From Tubiluchus corallicola (taxonomy: Eukaryota; Priapulida; Priapulimorpha; Priapulimorphida; Tubiluchidae): a stretch of 64,000 nt of DNA. Where the stretch lies: positions 22,412 to 86,411 of the forward strand of contig JAQGDQ010000871.1 in the NCBI GenBank assembly GCA_030141605.1, read 5' to 3'. Positions within the stretch are counted from its first letter, which is position 1, and each line of letters opens with the position of its first letter. The notes beneath the pieces were generated by a model that saw nothing but the letters and a program-made list of their open reading frames with translations, was not told where the DNA came from and ran no database searches. This document shows, in pieces, positions 1 through 11,240 of the stretch. Position numbers and translations under genes: made by a program.

Positions 1-1343
1 CTGAAAATGCTAAATTCGTGTCGCTTTTCAACTAGCCAGTGACGGTAGAGACGACAAAGACGGTGGCGCAGGAACGTCGCCTTTTTTGAATCAGAAGCAG
101 CAATTTAACTTGAAACTTTTCCTTGTGTAGCTACATTGTCAAAAAAACATCTTTATCAGTCATTGTACTTCTTTCTACTGCTCAAAACTTTGGTACAAGT
201 ATCATATGTATCAGTAGTCTTAAAAATTTGAAACTCTCGAATAACAAAGGTATACGTATATTATTTAGCCAATCATATGATTGCTCTGCTAGAAGTATGT
301 GTGTAAATGTTGACATACCATATTTTGACATTTTATTACATAAACTACTTATTCTCTTATGAGTAGAGTTTTAATTTCTAGCAATGTATATGTGAGTGGT
401 GTTGTAAATAGTGACTGTCTGTTTTGTTCAAAGCTATATAGCAAATGGTTAAATTTACTATTTGTAAATTCTATGTAAATAGTAATTGTGTTATTGAAAT
501 TTTTTGTAATTATTGTATTGTATTACATGTATATTGTATTGTATACTAACTGTTGTTATATGAGCAATGCTTGCAATAAAAACTGTACTTACTTACTTAA
601 AGAAAGGAAGGTTCTGTTTAACATATTTTTGTCAAATTCTTTTGCCTCACTTACTTTCATTGGTTTTGAGATACTTTATTGTCAACCACATTTTCCCCAA
701 GTATTTGTATCTCCTTCAAGAAAGTCACACAATTATTAGCAATTATTTGTTTTTTACTTTTATCAAAGATTTGTTTTGGAAAGCCTGCATAAAACAGAGA
801 CACTTGGCGTTTTAAAACCAGGAATCGAACAAACAAAAAACATTTTATAAATGAATATACTTAGAATTTGTCTATTGACGCATTACATCTTCAACACGTT
901 TTAGTTGCATTTTTGACAGAAGCGATAAAACAAGTTTTTCTTCTGACTGAAACGTTTAAGAAATATTTTCTTCGCTAGGAGATCTCAAATCGGATCGTGT
1001 CCCAACAAATGTAAAACGAAGTCGTACTGAACGCTAACAATTATTAACACATAAAATACATTAACGCATCTAGGTGTACGAAACTAATCAACAGGAATAA
1101 TTCACCTTCGTTTTTCAGAAGCAACATGCTTTTGACGTTGAGAAAAAAATATTTCTCTGTTAAACAGCTTTTCAAAGTTTCAAAATATTCCTGTGGGAAT
1201 CTGTCACTTTAAAATAAAATATTTTTTTATTTTTTTTCGAAATTCATCTAAACCCACTGAATAACATTAACTTATATATAATGCTCTATACATCGTTCAA
1301 TATTTTCTGAGTGTAAAAATACTTTTGTTCGTATGTTAAATTT
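1..1343. other. AT-rich non-coding flank
   Basis: No convincing gene is seen here. Short open frames are AT-rich and lack recognisable motifs. Around 415-600 the sequence resembles the 3' tail of a non-LTR retrotransposon: runs of TATTGTATTG, an AATAAA and a TTAC-type tail near 577-600. This is only a resemblance because no coding remnant accompanies it. The end nearest 1343 should contain the 3' UTR of the minus-strand GPCR; an AATAAA on the minus strand lies in the T-rich tract near 1225. Confidence 0.4.
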
Positions 1344-2717
1344 TTACTCTGGGATGTGTGGTGTGGACTGGTGTGCTTCACTGCCAACTCCTTCAGGTCG
1401 CACTGTATTCGGCTCATTGGTACCCGACTTTAGTTGAGATCCTGTGGTGCCCTGGCTAGGCGAGACCACATTTCTTCCGAAGAACCTACCAAAAACCTCT
1501 CTAAAACATGTTCGATATTCTGAGCTGACTAAGCAGTATAGATACATGTTAAAAGCGTGATTCATAAAAGCAAGGAAACTGGCAACAGGACGTATGGATA
1601 GATAGACCTGGTTGGTGATACTGCGGTTAGTGATTCGCTGTATAATGCTGAAGATAGTATTTGGCAGTGTTAGAATAACGTACGACGTTGAGACAGTAAC
1701 AAGGAATACGAAGAGACGGCGCAGTTGTTTCGCGTCTTCCACCTGCTTACGCGTGGGTCTTACGAAGGTGTTTTTCCGAAATTCCACCTGCCGCCTGTGA
1801 GCCCTGATGACCAACGGATTCAATGAGATGACAACAGCCGTGGGAATTATCTGTCCGAAGAAAGCTCGAATCCAAGAGTAAAAGTACTTGAATGCCGGAT
1901 GGCTTGAAACAGCCTTGTTTGACGAAGCTTTGTATCTCACACTCGATGTTAATTCATCCACTTGTTTCTTCACCGTTTTAGAAAAGAATTCTGGCAAAAT
2001 AAGCAGGAACGTAAAGCAGAAAACCAGCAGGACAACAACTCTGACGAACGACCTTTTCCGTAAAATGCTGACCTTGTATGGATGACAAACTGCAAAGTAC
2101 CGATCGATAGTTAAGCCCACCGTCATGTAGTTGCTGGCGAATTTAGACCAATTGTACAAAGAATTGTAGCACTTCGCGAGGTACCTAGCAGCATGTATGG
2201 AACCAGTGTTATAGTGATATATTACCAAGCCATAAGTTAAATAGATATGAACAGCGACAAAATCCGCAATAGACATCCACCGTAGATAAGTGTAAGACAC
2301 CTCATGCAAGCGTTTGCTTTTCCAGAAAACAACAATATTTATCAGATTTCCAACAAAACCGAATACATAGACCGCAGGGGTGACATGAGCCCAGACGTGA
2401 AATCTGACAATGTCTGACATAAGTACATTTTCTTTTGACGTAGATTCATTACCATTGCATTCGTCCGTAATACATTGATGCTCGTTCTTTTCAGAACTGT
2501 ATGTCAAAGTAGCATTGAGAGCGAGATTAAACTGCTCTCCGCTGTAATATATTTGGTCCGTTTGTTCTATTAAATCTTCTACATTGTTACCATTCTGATT
2601 GCTGTATTTACTCTCGTTGGCACGTGTGTGAGACTTTTTCTCGGGGTACTGTCTCTGCAGTTCAACACTAGATATTAGCAAGTTTATCACGAAGAAAACC
2701 GACGCTCTGACATTCAT
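1344..2717 (-). CDS. Rhodopsin-type peptide GPCR, FMRFamide-receptor-like, intronless
   Basis: A 457-residue seven-helix plasma-membrane receptor in one open frame. The N-terminus begins with a hydrophobic stretch (VFFVINLLISSVEL) that may be a signal peptide, followed by a roughly 90-residue extracellular region with N-glycosylation sites. TM1 carries GNLIN, TM2 has SIADFVAVHIYL, and TM3 ends in IDRYFAVCHP, the DRY motif that couples to G protein. TM5 has a proline (IIPTAVV) and TM6 follows a basic KQLRRLF segment. TM7 reads NHAFNMYLYC, so the usual NPxxY proline is replaced, as is common in FMRFamide and TRH-like receptors. ATG at 2717 is used; the longer open frame upstream begins at a TTG. 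The ligand is unknown. The FMRFamide-receptor class follows family resemblance; a single-exon structure suggests retroposition or intron loss. Confidence 0.85.
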   Translation of the reverse strand: MNVRASVFFVINLLISSVELQRQYPEKKSHTRANESKYSNQNGNNVEDLIEQTDQIYYSGEQFNLALNATLTYSSEKNEHQCITDECNGNESTSKENVLMSDIVRFHVWAHVTPAVYVFGFVGNLINIVVFWKSKRLHEVSYTYLRWMSIADFVAVHIYLTYGLVIYHYNTGSIHAARYLAKCYNSLYNWSKFASNYMTVGLTIDRYFAVCHPYKVSILRKRSFVRVVVLLVFCFTFLLILPEFFSKTVKKQVDELTSSVRYKASSNKAVSSHPAFKYFYSWIRAFFGQIIPTAVVISLNPLVIRAHRRQVEFRKNTFVRPTRKQVEDAKQLRRLFVFLVTVSTSYVILTLPNTIFSIIQRITNRSITNQVYLSIRPVASFLAFMNHAFNMYLYCLVSSEYRTCFREVFGRFFGRNVVSPSQGTTGSQLKSGTNEPNTVRPEGVGSEAHQSTPHIPE

Positions 2718-3498
2718 TCTGCTTGAAATTTGCAAAATTCATACCGTGTTACCGTGTGCAAACTTCTGCGTTTGATTAGTAAGTCGGTTGCTAAAACAAA
2801 TTCAGGCTTCACACAGTGCGCACATTGTCACACGCATCAAGGCCAGTCATTATCTGCTGGACATAGCAAGATATTGTTTTGTAATTATTTTATCGCCTCA
2901 TTTTGAAGTTGGCTCTATTTTAAGCTGTTAGTGTTTCTCGCAAAGATAGAGTTAAAAAAGTAATTAAGTAATCAGACGCCTTTGGTTTCAAGAACGTAAT
3001 TATGTACATCCAGGAAATGTAAACTCTCCTACGTAATTTATGTTGAATTTCTCTTTTCATCATTTGCATTCAGACAATATTTATTATTAGATGGTCCATT
3101 TGCATTTAAATAAATATATGCGCGTGTGCGCGAGTGTATGCGCGCGTGCGTGCGAAGGCGCGACTAATCGTTCTCCGATTCCACTGAAAATATTTTGAAA
3201 TTTGATAAGAGAAGATCCTTTTCTATGGGAAAACATCTCTTCGTGTACCTCATTTAACGACGTGCAACGAGTTAAACGGCCAACAGCAACCATGAAAAGA
3301 ATAGCTGAAAACTGCCTTCACAATCAATCTTGTGCTTGTGAATACCATTGTCTTGTGACAGGTGGCAGCAGTAACCCCAAAAAGGCTGAAGCGACCATGC
3401 TGAAGCCCATTGTAGTATACGGCATTGTGGTATTTTCTTTCACGTCGTATGTAATACCTAAACATAAACTTAGAATTAATACTTTAGCTAAAGTGTTC

Positions 3499-3591
<93 letters not shown>

Positions 3592-3843
3592 CTTTCTCCA
3601 CCAGTCGCCACCCCATCATGCGTTTTCTCTCATTTCTTAGCTTATCCACACTCTTTGCTGTTACAAACCTAGCGCTTGTGTTTTTCTCGTGATCATTTCA
3701 CAGACAGAAAGGATTTGATCACTTTAATAGACACGTGTAAACAGATATTTTCTGCCCTGAGTTAAATAGACTTTTCTGAATAGAAGTGCTTTGCAAGCAT
3801 ATATCAGCCACTCGTTGCATCATGCATCAGCATATATCAAGAC
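2718..3843. other. Intergenic region between GPCR and SINE-like sequence
   Basis: Presumed promoter side of the minus-strand GPCR; no TATA box or other element could be assigned. From 3119 to 3155 there is an alternating purine-pyrimidine GC-rich tract (GTGCGCGAGTGTATGCGCGC), a possible Z-DNA former. A pure CT microsatellite is listed separately. Open frames across the CT tract on both strands are repeat artefacts. Confidence 0.5.
3500..3586. repeat. (CT)n microsatellite
   Basis: About 43 uninterrupted CT dinucleotides, followed by imperfect CT-rich sequence to about 3600. It opens long Ser-Leu and Glu-Arg frames on opposite strands, which are not genes. Confidence 0.98.
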
Positions 3844-3922
3844 CGGGTGGTGTAGCTCAATGATAGCGTGCTCGCTTCCCATCCGAAAGGTCGCGTGTTC
3901 AACTCCCGACCGAGTATACCAA
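3844..3922 (+). repeat. tRNA-like sequence, probable SINE head or tRNA-Gly(CCC) pseudogene
   Basis: The sequence has an A-box-like GTGTAGCTCAATGATAGCG, an anticodon-loop-like TTCCCAT (CCC in anticodon position, U33 kept), and a B-box-like GTGTTCAACTCCC. The D, anticodon and T stems pair only partly and the acceptor stem does not close, so a working tRNA is unlikely. A further 90 bases run to a TAATAATAAT tail near 3992, the usual plan of a tRNA-derived SINE. Internal pol III boxes would be its own promoter. Confidence 0.5.
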
Positions 3923-5422
3923 AAAGTCTAGATTTAAAAAATGACACGCTGGTTCTTCGACCAAGCACGCGGATTTATCGAAGCAATATGCGGGTAATAA
4001 TAATCGAGACCACCTTGGAAATAAATATTAAGTTACTAAAGGTGGTATCTGTATTGTTTAGGAAACAATTTGATAATATGCATTTCGTTGTGCTATAATT
4101 AAGGTTTTTTTAGACTTAGGCTGAGCAGAAAGTGGTAGTATCTTAGGGAGGTGCTGCCATCTTTTGGTTGTTTGCCTGTAAAATAATTTACCTATTTCTT
4201 AAGCTGTTTACTGTACTATCTATTTACATACCATTTACTGGGTTTCAACTAAAGTTAACGAGGTGTAACAGGAGTCCTGGCTATTGTATGTTGGGCAATA
4301 GTAGTTCAGGTTTCAAATTTCATAATGTAGTTTGTTAAGGTATGTCTGCTTCAAATTATATTTTGTGGTTTTTTGATTTACCGAAGTTAGTGCTTTAAAA
4401 TTAATTTTTGTTGTAGTGTGTTAAACCTAAGTGAATTATTAAGTTCTAAATGTTGCTTTTTACTTTTATTATTTCAGACTGCAATTTATGTTGAAACCCA
4501 CCCACCCCGCTCAACACCGCCTTCACTTCTTGATAAAGGAAATCAACCTGTACCAAAGTGTTCATCATTTTTTATTGAGGTTATGGGTTACAACATGCAG
4601 ACAGACAAACTGGACAAAACAGTATCCCTGAACTATGTCCTAAACGAAATTATTATTGTTAAAAATGCTTTCACGCCCCACGTTGCGTTCATTACACAAA
4701 TAACTGGAATGGATAGCCTTCAAAGCACTTGACTATTAAACTGTTCTATACTTCAGGTACAGGTACAATTGTTTACAAGACAATGATTTTCCTGTTCACC
4801 TAAAGCTATTGCTGGGTAATCATTAAATATTAGAAAAGACAATTTCCTTGGGCCATTAGATTTCAATGGGAAAATTTTGTTCATATTTAGTTCTAAAAAT
4901 AAGTCAAATAATACTTTACTGTCAGAAATACTATCAGATCATCATCATCATCATCGTCATCGTCGTCGTCGTTATCATCATCATCATCATCCTCGTAGTC
5001 ATTATAATCTCTTGTGTTATATGAGTATATACACTAATGGTCTGTTGATTCCTGCGCAAAATGTGGTAATTATGTATGCTCTTTGTTTTCGTCTGGGACT
5101 ACGCATTCATGTATAAACAAATATCTCGAATTTAAAAATGTTTGCACTAAAAACTTTGAAAACCTGCTTACTTTCCACGCGCTTTTTCACTTAGTTAATA
5201 ACTACTGTGATATACATAATATGTCTTCAAAGTGACTGCCTTTCCAAGAACTGCAGGTTGTAGAGAAGCTAAATTCAGTACATGGCTGTATTTAACTTCA
5301 AACTTACAACCATTTTCATATTCATTTCTGTAATTCGTTGAGTAGCAGCTGTAAACCAAAGCGCGTATAAAGATCTGCCATTTCCAACAATTAGAAGTAA
5401 TTTTTACGCAATAAACAGCAGC
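3923..5422. other. Intergenic region downstream of the SLC16 gene
   Basis: AT-rich sequence with no supported gene. A 104-codon frame at 4418-4732 has no recognisable domain and begins in a T-rich intron-like stretch, so it is not called. An ATC/GTC trinucleotide microsatellite lies at about 4938-4992. The end nearest 5422 should include the 3' UTR of the minus-strand transporter. Confidence 0.4.
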
Positions 5423-8400
5423 TTACTGAGATAAAAACGTTCTGAACAACATACCCAATATCAATGGTCCAAAGAAGAGGAAAGGAGTTTCAAACAAAAC
5501 GTAAGCCGAGTAAAAGTCTGTAAAGCGCTCTGCTCCAGCCAAGTCTCTAAGCATAACAGTGGTGGGGGAAGAAACTAAACCAGACATTGCGCCAGATACA
5601 ATCGTTACAATGTACAGTTGTGCGTAGTTGTGGGCAACGAAGAACAACAGCACCACTAAACCAGTTAAGAAAGCAAGGAGGCAGTAACCGTACTGACGCA
5701 CGTACACATTGCGGAACCATCTATAGTCCCAAACCGGACTTACCAGGAGCAAAGTTGCCGAGTATATTGCAGAATTTAACGACACCATTGTGGCTTCATT
5801 TACGTCACTTCCTGCCACCTCTATAGACTTGAAGGGCAAATATACTGGGACGTTTATCAACGCAAAGTCCAGTAAGCTGACCACTAGAAGGAAGATCCAT
5901 AAACGGACATCCTTTAACACACTCCAGTCAAACTTAGCGCTCTTGTTGCTCTTCTTAGCTTCCTTCTCGATACTTACGCTTGCATCATTATCTTCGACAT
6001 TAGCATATGTGGACATATCTACCAAATTAACTCTGCTACTAGGTGAAACATAGTGGGTGTAGTTTGCGCTTTCTTCAGTCAGTAATTCATCCTCTTGCAA
6101 GTGCGATTCGAGAATTGAGTGATCAGCAGATATTGAGCGTGTTGACGGAAGTTCAAATTTCACTTGGCTTTTTATACCCGTACTGTTGTTGTTTGCATCA
6201 ATGTCTTCGTCATTATCATACACGGACATATCTACCAAATTAACTCTGCTACTAGGAGAAACAGAGTGAGCGTAGTTCGCACTTTCTTCAGCCAGTAGTT
6301 CAGCTTGTTGCAAGTGCGATTCGAGGCTTGAATGATCAGTAGATGTTGACTGAATTTCAAGTTTCACTTGGTTATTTGTATCCGCGTAGCTTGTACTTGT
6401 TTTATCTTCCTCTAGAGCGTTGTTCTCAAATAACTCCTCAGAACTTTTAAGAGGTCTGTACAACATTCCACAAGGCACGGCATTCAGTATTACAGCACTG
6501 CTGATAAGCATTGCACCACTGTACCCGTATTCTTTGACTAGATAATTGAGGAGATAGCTGAACGGTATTGTTCCTAGGCCAACTCCACTCCAGACTATTC
6601 CCGTAGCGAATGCCAAGCGCTTGTCAAAGTATTCGTTAACCATTGCAAACCCGGCCATTGTTACAAAAGAGCTCGAACAACCTGCAAATAAACATAACAT
6701 AATAACAGTAATGGTGATGATGTGACGACGACGATGACAATAATGATGATGAGCGTGATGATACAGTTTACAGCTTATAGTTACAGTTTACATTACTTAA
6801 CGTCGGTTTGTAATACAAAGAACATTAGCCGGTAAAGACTATTTTCCGACACAAAACCCTAGTATTCGATGATGATGGTTATGAAAGGTAAAATGGCTTA
6901 GATAGAAATGAATTTTTTCCCCCGCTCCTAAAATTTCTAGTGGTCATTGCAACAAACATTATGTAAATCGACCTGTATCGTCAGTGGCTCAACATTCGTT
7001 TGCCAATAGAAATGCTAAATACTGGAATTCCCTTCCTGAACATGTAAATGGGTCTCCACTGATAAATGCCGCCTCAAGTAAATTATTTAGTCAAAGATTA
7101 ATGAAAATTGACTTTTTGATACATCTGTATTTCTGCAGACATTTACAAGTAGTAAATTACCTTTTTGTGTCTCTCCCGTATCCATTTTAACCTGTCTTGT
7201 TTATCATTGTACATATTTTATTGTATTTACGCATTTGAATTTTGTTGTATGTATGGACACTTTAGTAAAAAAAATAAATAAATAAATAGCGCCGATATAG
7301 CATATGTAAGAAGTCAAGAACAATGGCCTACAATATATTCTTTATAGAAATCGTAGCCAGAAATTATTGGGCACTTCAGTCAGTGACATCAGCAACAGGA
7401 GAAATTTTGTAGACTCCAGAAAACCAAAAACTACTGCAGCTTGTTTATATAATGTCATAGTCAGACTAAATGGCTTCTTCATGCCAAAGTGCGGCAAGTA
7501 TTGGTATTCATACTTGGCGTTCATAAATAGAAAATCAGTTGCAATTTAATGAATTTGTTGCAGTATTTTTTTAATATGATTATTAAAAGTACCCCGTTTA
7601 AGACTCATCATGTAACAAAAATGCTGCAATATGTGACAAATCCTAATATTGTCATTAAGTAACAAATTTTTGCGTCATTGTATAACAGTTATAATGTAAC
7701 ACGGTTGATGGATAGTAACATGGTTGGGCCTTGTCAGTGTCGTGGTTTAGGTATTGGACTGGATCACATTTTGTGTGTTCTAAATGATCTTGACACTATA
7801 TAAAGATGCACAACAAAAGCACAAGGTGAATTGTTGTTGTTGTATAATTTGTTTGACCGGTCATTTGATGACATGTTCTCTTCTCAAGGACGGCAGGTTC
7901 ATTTTTGGCGGGGGAGAGAAGAATTGCCATTTTTTGCGTCGGTTGTTAGGCAAGCTTCGTAATTTGCATAGAGTTTTAATTGGAACACACGGAGGATATT
8001 TGTTTGAAGGAAATTACCAACCACTTTGAGAAAAACCTTGAGTCCATTTTCCAGTTGCTCGCGTTGAAACCTGTAGGTATTGGTTCCATTTTGTTTTTTA
8101 TTGTTATTTTAGATTTAAATCAATACATAAAGTACTATATAAGTACTATATATAAAAGCAAACAAGTAATGCGGATTATAAAACTATATACAAGTGTATA
8201 TATGTATACTTTGTATCAGCGTCCAAACAAAAAAGATTGGGTTTGTGTGAGACCAGCCAGACAAGATCTCCGACAGATTAGACCTCAGACAGGCCAGAAC
8301 ATCTGACAGGACCAGAGTCTTCAGACAGGTAAGACCTTAGGCAAATCAGTCACAGACAAGACCGGACCGAGCTGAAGCCTAACCCTCATATAGAACTGGA

Positions 8401-10118
8401 AAAAACTGACCGTGACATGGCGTAGCCATAGAACATGACCAACCATACCTAGACTTGTTAAATGTAAAATATTTTACATAATGACTAATTTCATATATTG
8501 CATAATGGTACCGTGTTAAATAATGACCCTTTTGTTACATAATTGGCTTAACATTGATACAGGCTCCACAGCAGCCCCATGTTTAGTGGACAAAGTTACA
8601 AAATTTGTTTTAAGTTGATTTCAAACTTTGCACAAATTCGTGGTTGGGCTGCTTACCAAAAACGATTCCATAGAAAACGTACAGCAACCATAGTGAACTG
8701 CGGGAAAGGAAACAAAATGCAACACCCAATGAAGACACGACGGCAGCCGTTACGGTTATGCGCTTTCCGGTGAATTTTTTCAGCAGAGCTGAAGCCATGG
8801 GACCTGAAAAGTACAAAACATTTACTACTGTACTTACAATGATTGATTGAAAGTTAAATATAGCGGTATTACCAGGCCACATTTTTTGCTAAAGTTGTTG
8901 CCAATGGGTTGGCCTCGTCTAATGATATAATTAACAATTCTTAAATTAAAAATGTAGCCAGCACCCACTTAAGAAAAGACATGGCTTTAGTTCCGGTACA
9001 AACATCTGCAACGTTTCGACATGGTTATCTGTCATGCTCACACAATATACTAAATAAAAACACCGTATAAAATATATACAAAAATCAATACTCACACAAG
9101 CAAACCAGTTCCTGATGTAGATCTACAACCCAAATTTATTCAATTCAGAACAGTAAACAGACCGTGAGTACAGAAGATGCCAGATTTTGCTACTTAATGT
9201 AGAAAGGGAAAAAGTAATGTTTGCTGGTGATAGTGTTGATTTTTGTATGTATTTTTACACTGTATTTATATTCAGGTGGTTGTTGCTTAAACTTGACATG
9301 TAATCATGTCTAAACGTTGCTGATGCTATACCTGAATGAAAGCCATATCCATACTTAAGTGGGTGCTGACTGTCATTTTTATTTTAAGAATTTGTTTTCC
9401 CATCACAAATCAGTTAATCATTCTTCTTTAAAAGTGCCATTCCATCTGTTGAAGACATTGAGGCACTAACATTTATTAGAGTATTCCACCCACGTCTATC
9501 ATCAACTAACAGCACAAGTTCTTCTACTCCTAAAGCAAGATTTGGTTGAAGTTGTTGATCATCTTTACTTATCTTAGCTATCCAAGTTGTTTTTGGTTTG
9601 CCAGGTGGTTTTTGCAAGGTTTTTAAGGCGATTCTTACTGGTGTTTCACTTGGTAATCTAAGGTGTCCTGGTCATCTTAATCTTCGGGGCTTGACTTTTG
9701 AACTCCAAGGAATTTCTTTCATTCTAGTGTATAAATTTTCATTTTTGATTATGTATGGCCATCTTATCTCTTTAAAATTTTCCTTAGAAGACTTCTGTGA
9801 AACGTGCCAATCTGCTTTTCTTGAGAAATGGTTAAACCCAATAGTTAAACAGTGTTTCAGTTTTAAATAGTCATTAAAAATACCCAATGCTGCCATCATT
9901 GCCGAGCAAAGCCCAGCAGCGCCCCCTATCAGAGCAACATCATAACCACTTCTGTCCAGCATGTCAACCATTAAGATACCATAGCAGGCGAGAAAGCCCC
10001 AATGGAGGGCGAGATTTGTTCCAGCTGCTATGGCTACCACCCAACCCCAACCGCGATCTAATGCGGCTTGCCTATTGTCTTTATCTGTTTCTCCACTGGT
10101 TGATGAGAGTGTATCCAT
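5423..10118 (-). CDS. SLC16-like (monocarboxylate transporter family) MFS transporter, three exons
   Basis: Exons 9884-10118, 8657-8803 and 5423-6681 join in phase 1 at both junctions, giving 546 residues. The product should be a 12-helix plasma-membrane transporter. The TM1 signature is DRGWGWVV, with Arg where the family has its first Gly (DGGWGW). The second signature, YFDKRLAFATGIVWSGVGLG, matches the family TM5 motif well. Exon 2 supplies GPMASALLKKF and TM3. Six more hydrophobic segments follow the long central loop, ending LGMLFRTFLSQ. That loop contains a tandem duplication of about 65 residues. ATG at 10118 is chosen because the longer frame starts at GTG. Donor 1 (GTATTT) is weak. 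Both introns carry transposon debris. The substrate cannot be inferred; many SLC16 members do not carry monocarboxylates. Confidence 0.85.
6000..6400 (-). repeat. In-frame tandem duplication in the cytoplasmic loop of the SLC16-like protein
   Basis: Two copies of a unit of about 65 residues lie end to end between TM6 and TM7. Both contain SPSSRVNLVDMS, ESHLQ and EESANY. The copies differ at many positions (SVYDNDED versus STYANVED), so the duplication is not very recent, yet the frame is intact in both. The copies are acidic and Ser-rich, as expected for a flexible regulatory loop. Confidence 0.85.
6925..7290 (+). mobile_element. 3' end of a CR1/L2-type LINE (5'-truncated)
   Basis: In the last intron of the transporter, the plus strand encodes the typical C-terminal tail of a LINE reverse-transcriptase ORF: SFANRNAKYWNSLPEHV, then SSKLFSQRLMK. 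A short 3' UTR and an (A)n/(AAAT)n tail follow at 7266-7288. Only the end of the element is present, as expected from 5' truncation. No target duplication was identified. Confidence 0.75.
8230..8395. repeat. Degenerate GACAG/CCAGA-rich repeat in transporter intron 2
   Basis: The segment repeats irregular versions of GACAGGCCAGA, GACCAGAG and AGACAGG about ten times with no fixed period. It looks like a decayed minisatellite. No coding or RNA role is apparent. Confidence 0.5.
8936..9392. mobile_element. MITE-like element with long imperfect terminal inverted repeats
   Basis: The left end (AATTCTTAAATTAAAAATG, then CAGCACCCACTTAAG) recurs inverted at the right end (CTTAAGTGGGTGCTG, then CATTTTTATTTTAAGAATT). 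The match continues inward through GCAACGTTT.GACATG for more than 100 bases with indels. The interior has no coding sequence. It lies in the first intron of the SLC16-like gene. A target-site duplication was not clear, so the superfamily is open. Confidence 0.65.
9414..9790 (-). mobile_element. Decayed C-terminal fragment of a LINE ORF2
   Basis: Minus-strand translation shows the usual order of a LINE C-terminus: LRW.GHL, a short spacer, GKPKTTWIAKISKDD, then DDRRGWNTLINVSAS. An in-frame stop between the Arg-rich part and PGHL, together with the lack of upstream reverse-transcriptase motifs, shows that it is dead. It sits in intron 1 of the SLC16-like gene in sense with it and runs nearly to the exon 1 donor. 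Confidence 0.65.
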
Positions 10119-10154
10119 GATGCAATGTTGAAGCTTTTTATGGCCGTTTCTCAC

Positions 10155-10721
10155 GTTTTTAATTGCACGTACTTGGCGTTATGCTGAAAAATTCGCTGTC
10201 AGTGTCTCAGAACCTGTAAAATTTCACACCTCTTTTGTACATAAACACGAGTAATTTGTATCATTCACATAGCTATCACATAATGTACCAATGCGGGACC
10301 AGTAAACTAGGTTTATGCGAGTATAGCCGCCGTCTAACCTCTAACAAACACACGTTATTTACCTTCACAGCCATGAGATAAAATTACTAAATAAGTATTT
10401 ACCTATGATGATTGTCATTGCATTGATATTAAGCATAAATATATTGGATACCTGTGACTGAAGTCGATTATTTCTTCGCGTATCTATTAGTTGAGGTTTT
10501 TTCTACAAACTTTTGCTTTCGTACGATTTTTCTTTCTTTCTGTTAAAAATAATAAACAGAACAAAAAACAGCCAGGGCTACTTACAGGTACTTGTTAAAA
10601 GATAAATGATTATTTATAGTTAAAAACAACAGCTTAGCTGCTGCTGTAATCATCAGTGGTAAATTTACAAACATACTAAAAAATTATATAGGCAGAGCTT
10701 ATAATGCACTAATTAAGTCGT
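10155..10721. other. 5' flank of the SLC16-like gene
   Basis: AT-rich non-coding sequence. It should contain the 5' UTR and promoter of the minus-strand transporter, but no specific element could be assigned. Confidence 0.4.
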
Positions 10722-11240
10722 TTAAAACAGAAGCCAAATAGGTAATGAATATGTGATTATGTTTGCATCTTTTAAACGTTTTTCAAAAAGTTTGCTACTC
10801 TGAGCACGAACCAAGGGGACACCACCGACAGACTCAAGGAGTTGATTCCAGATTCTAATTATTCTGTTTGAGAAAAAGTTGTTAAAACAATTAAGTCGGC
10901 AGTGAGTGGGCTGTAACTTCAAGCAGTGATATCCTTGCTAAATTTGGTAAATTATTTTGCTAAAGATAAAATTCTAATCAAGTATCAAGATTAGACAGGC
11001 TTCCAAGATTGCACCTAACATAAAGCCTGCGAGCGAAGCGCCGCCGAAGATTTTCAATTTAATCAAGATTTTTTAGTAAACAAGAGTTCCAAGTTGGAAT
11101 ACGATACTCCACTAAAGGGCTAACATAAGTTTTGTAGGCAATTTGTAAACTATACTTAATAAAAACGGCGAACATTCGAAGAGGATGAAGATTTTGAAAA
11201 GTCACCCCTAACGTATCACAAACCTTATTATAAGCACCGA
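10722..11240 (-). mobile_element. Dead CR1/L2-type LINE, reverse-transcriptase C-terminal region
   Basis: Minus-strand reading gives SPLVEYRIPTWNSCLLKN, then a stop, then IENLRRRFARRLYVRCNL, the standard LVEYA..VW....K.I..IE..QRRF block of CR1/L2 LINEs. Further downstream is FFSNRIIRIWNQLLESVGG with SSKLFEKRLKD, the family C-terminus. At least two in-frame stops are present. The SSKLF.(K/Q)RL ending closely resembles that of the element at 6925-7290, so both probably belong to one family. Confidence 0.75.

Noticed and set aside
2718-2735. N-terminal extension of the GPCR
   Set aside because: The extra codons start at TTG; the first in-frame ATG is at 2717.
3844-3922. Functional tRNA-Gly(CCC)
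   Set aside because: Acceptor and T stems do not pair properly; a SINE head or pseudogene explains it better.
4418-4732. 104-codon ORF, perhaps an exon after a TTTCAG acceptor
   Set aside because: No recognisable domain, no partner exon in frame, and codon composition like the surrounding AT-rich DNA.
10119-10154. N-terminal extension of the SLC16-like protein
   Set aside because: It would start at GTG; the ATG at 10118 places the TM1 motif as in family members.
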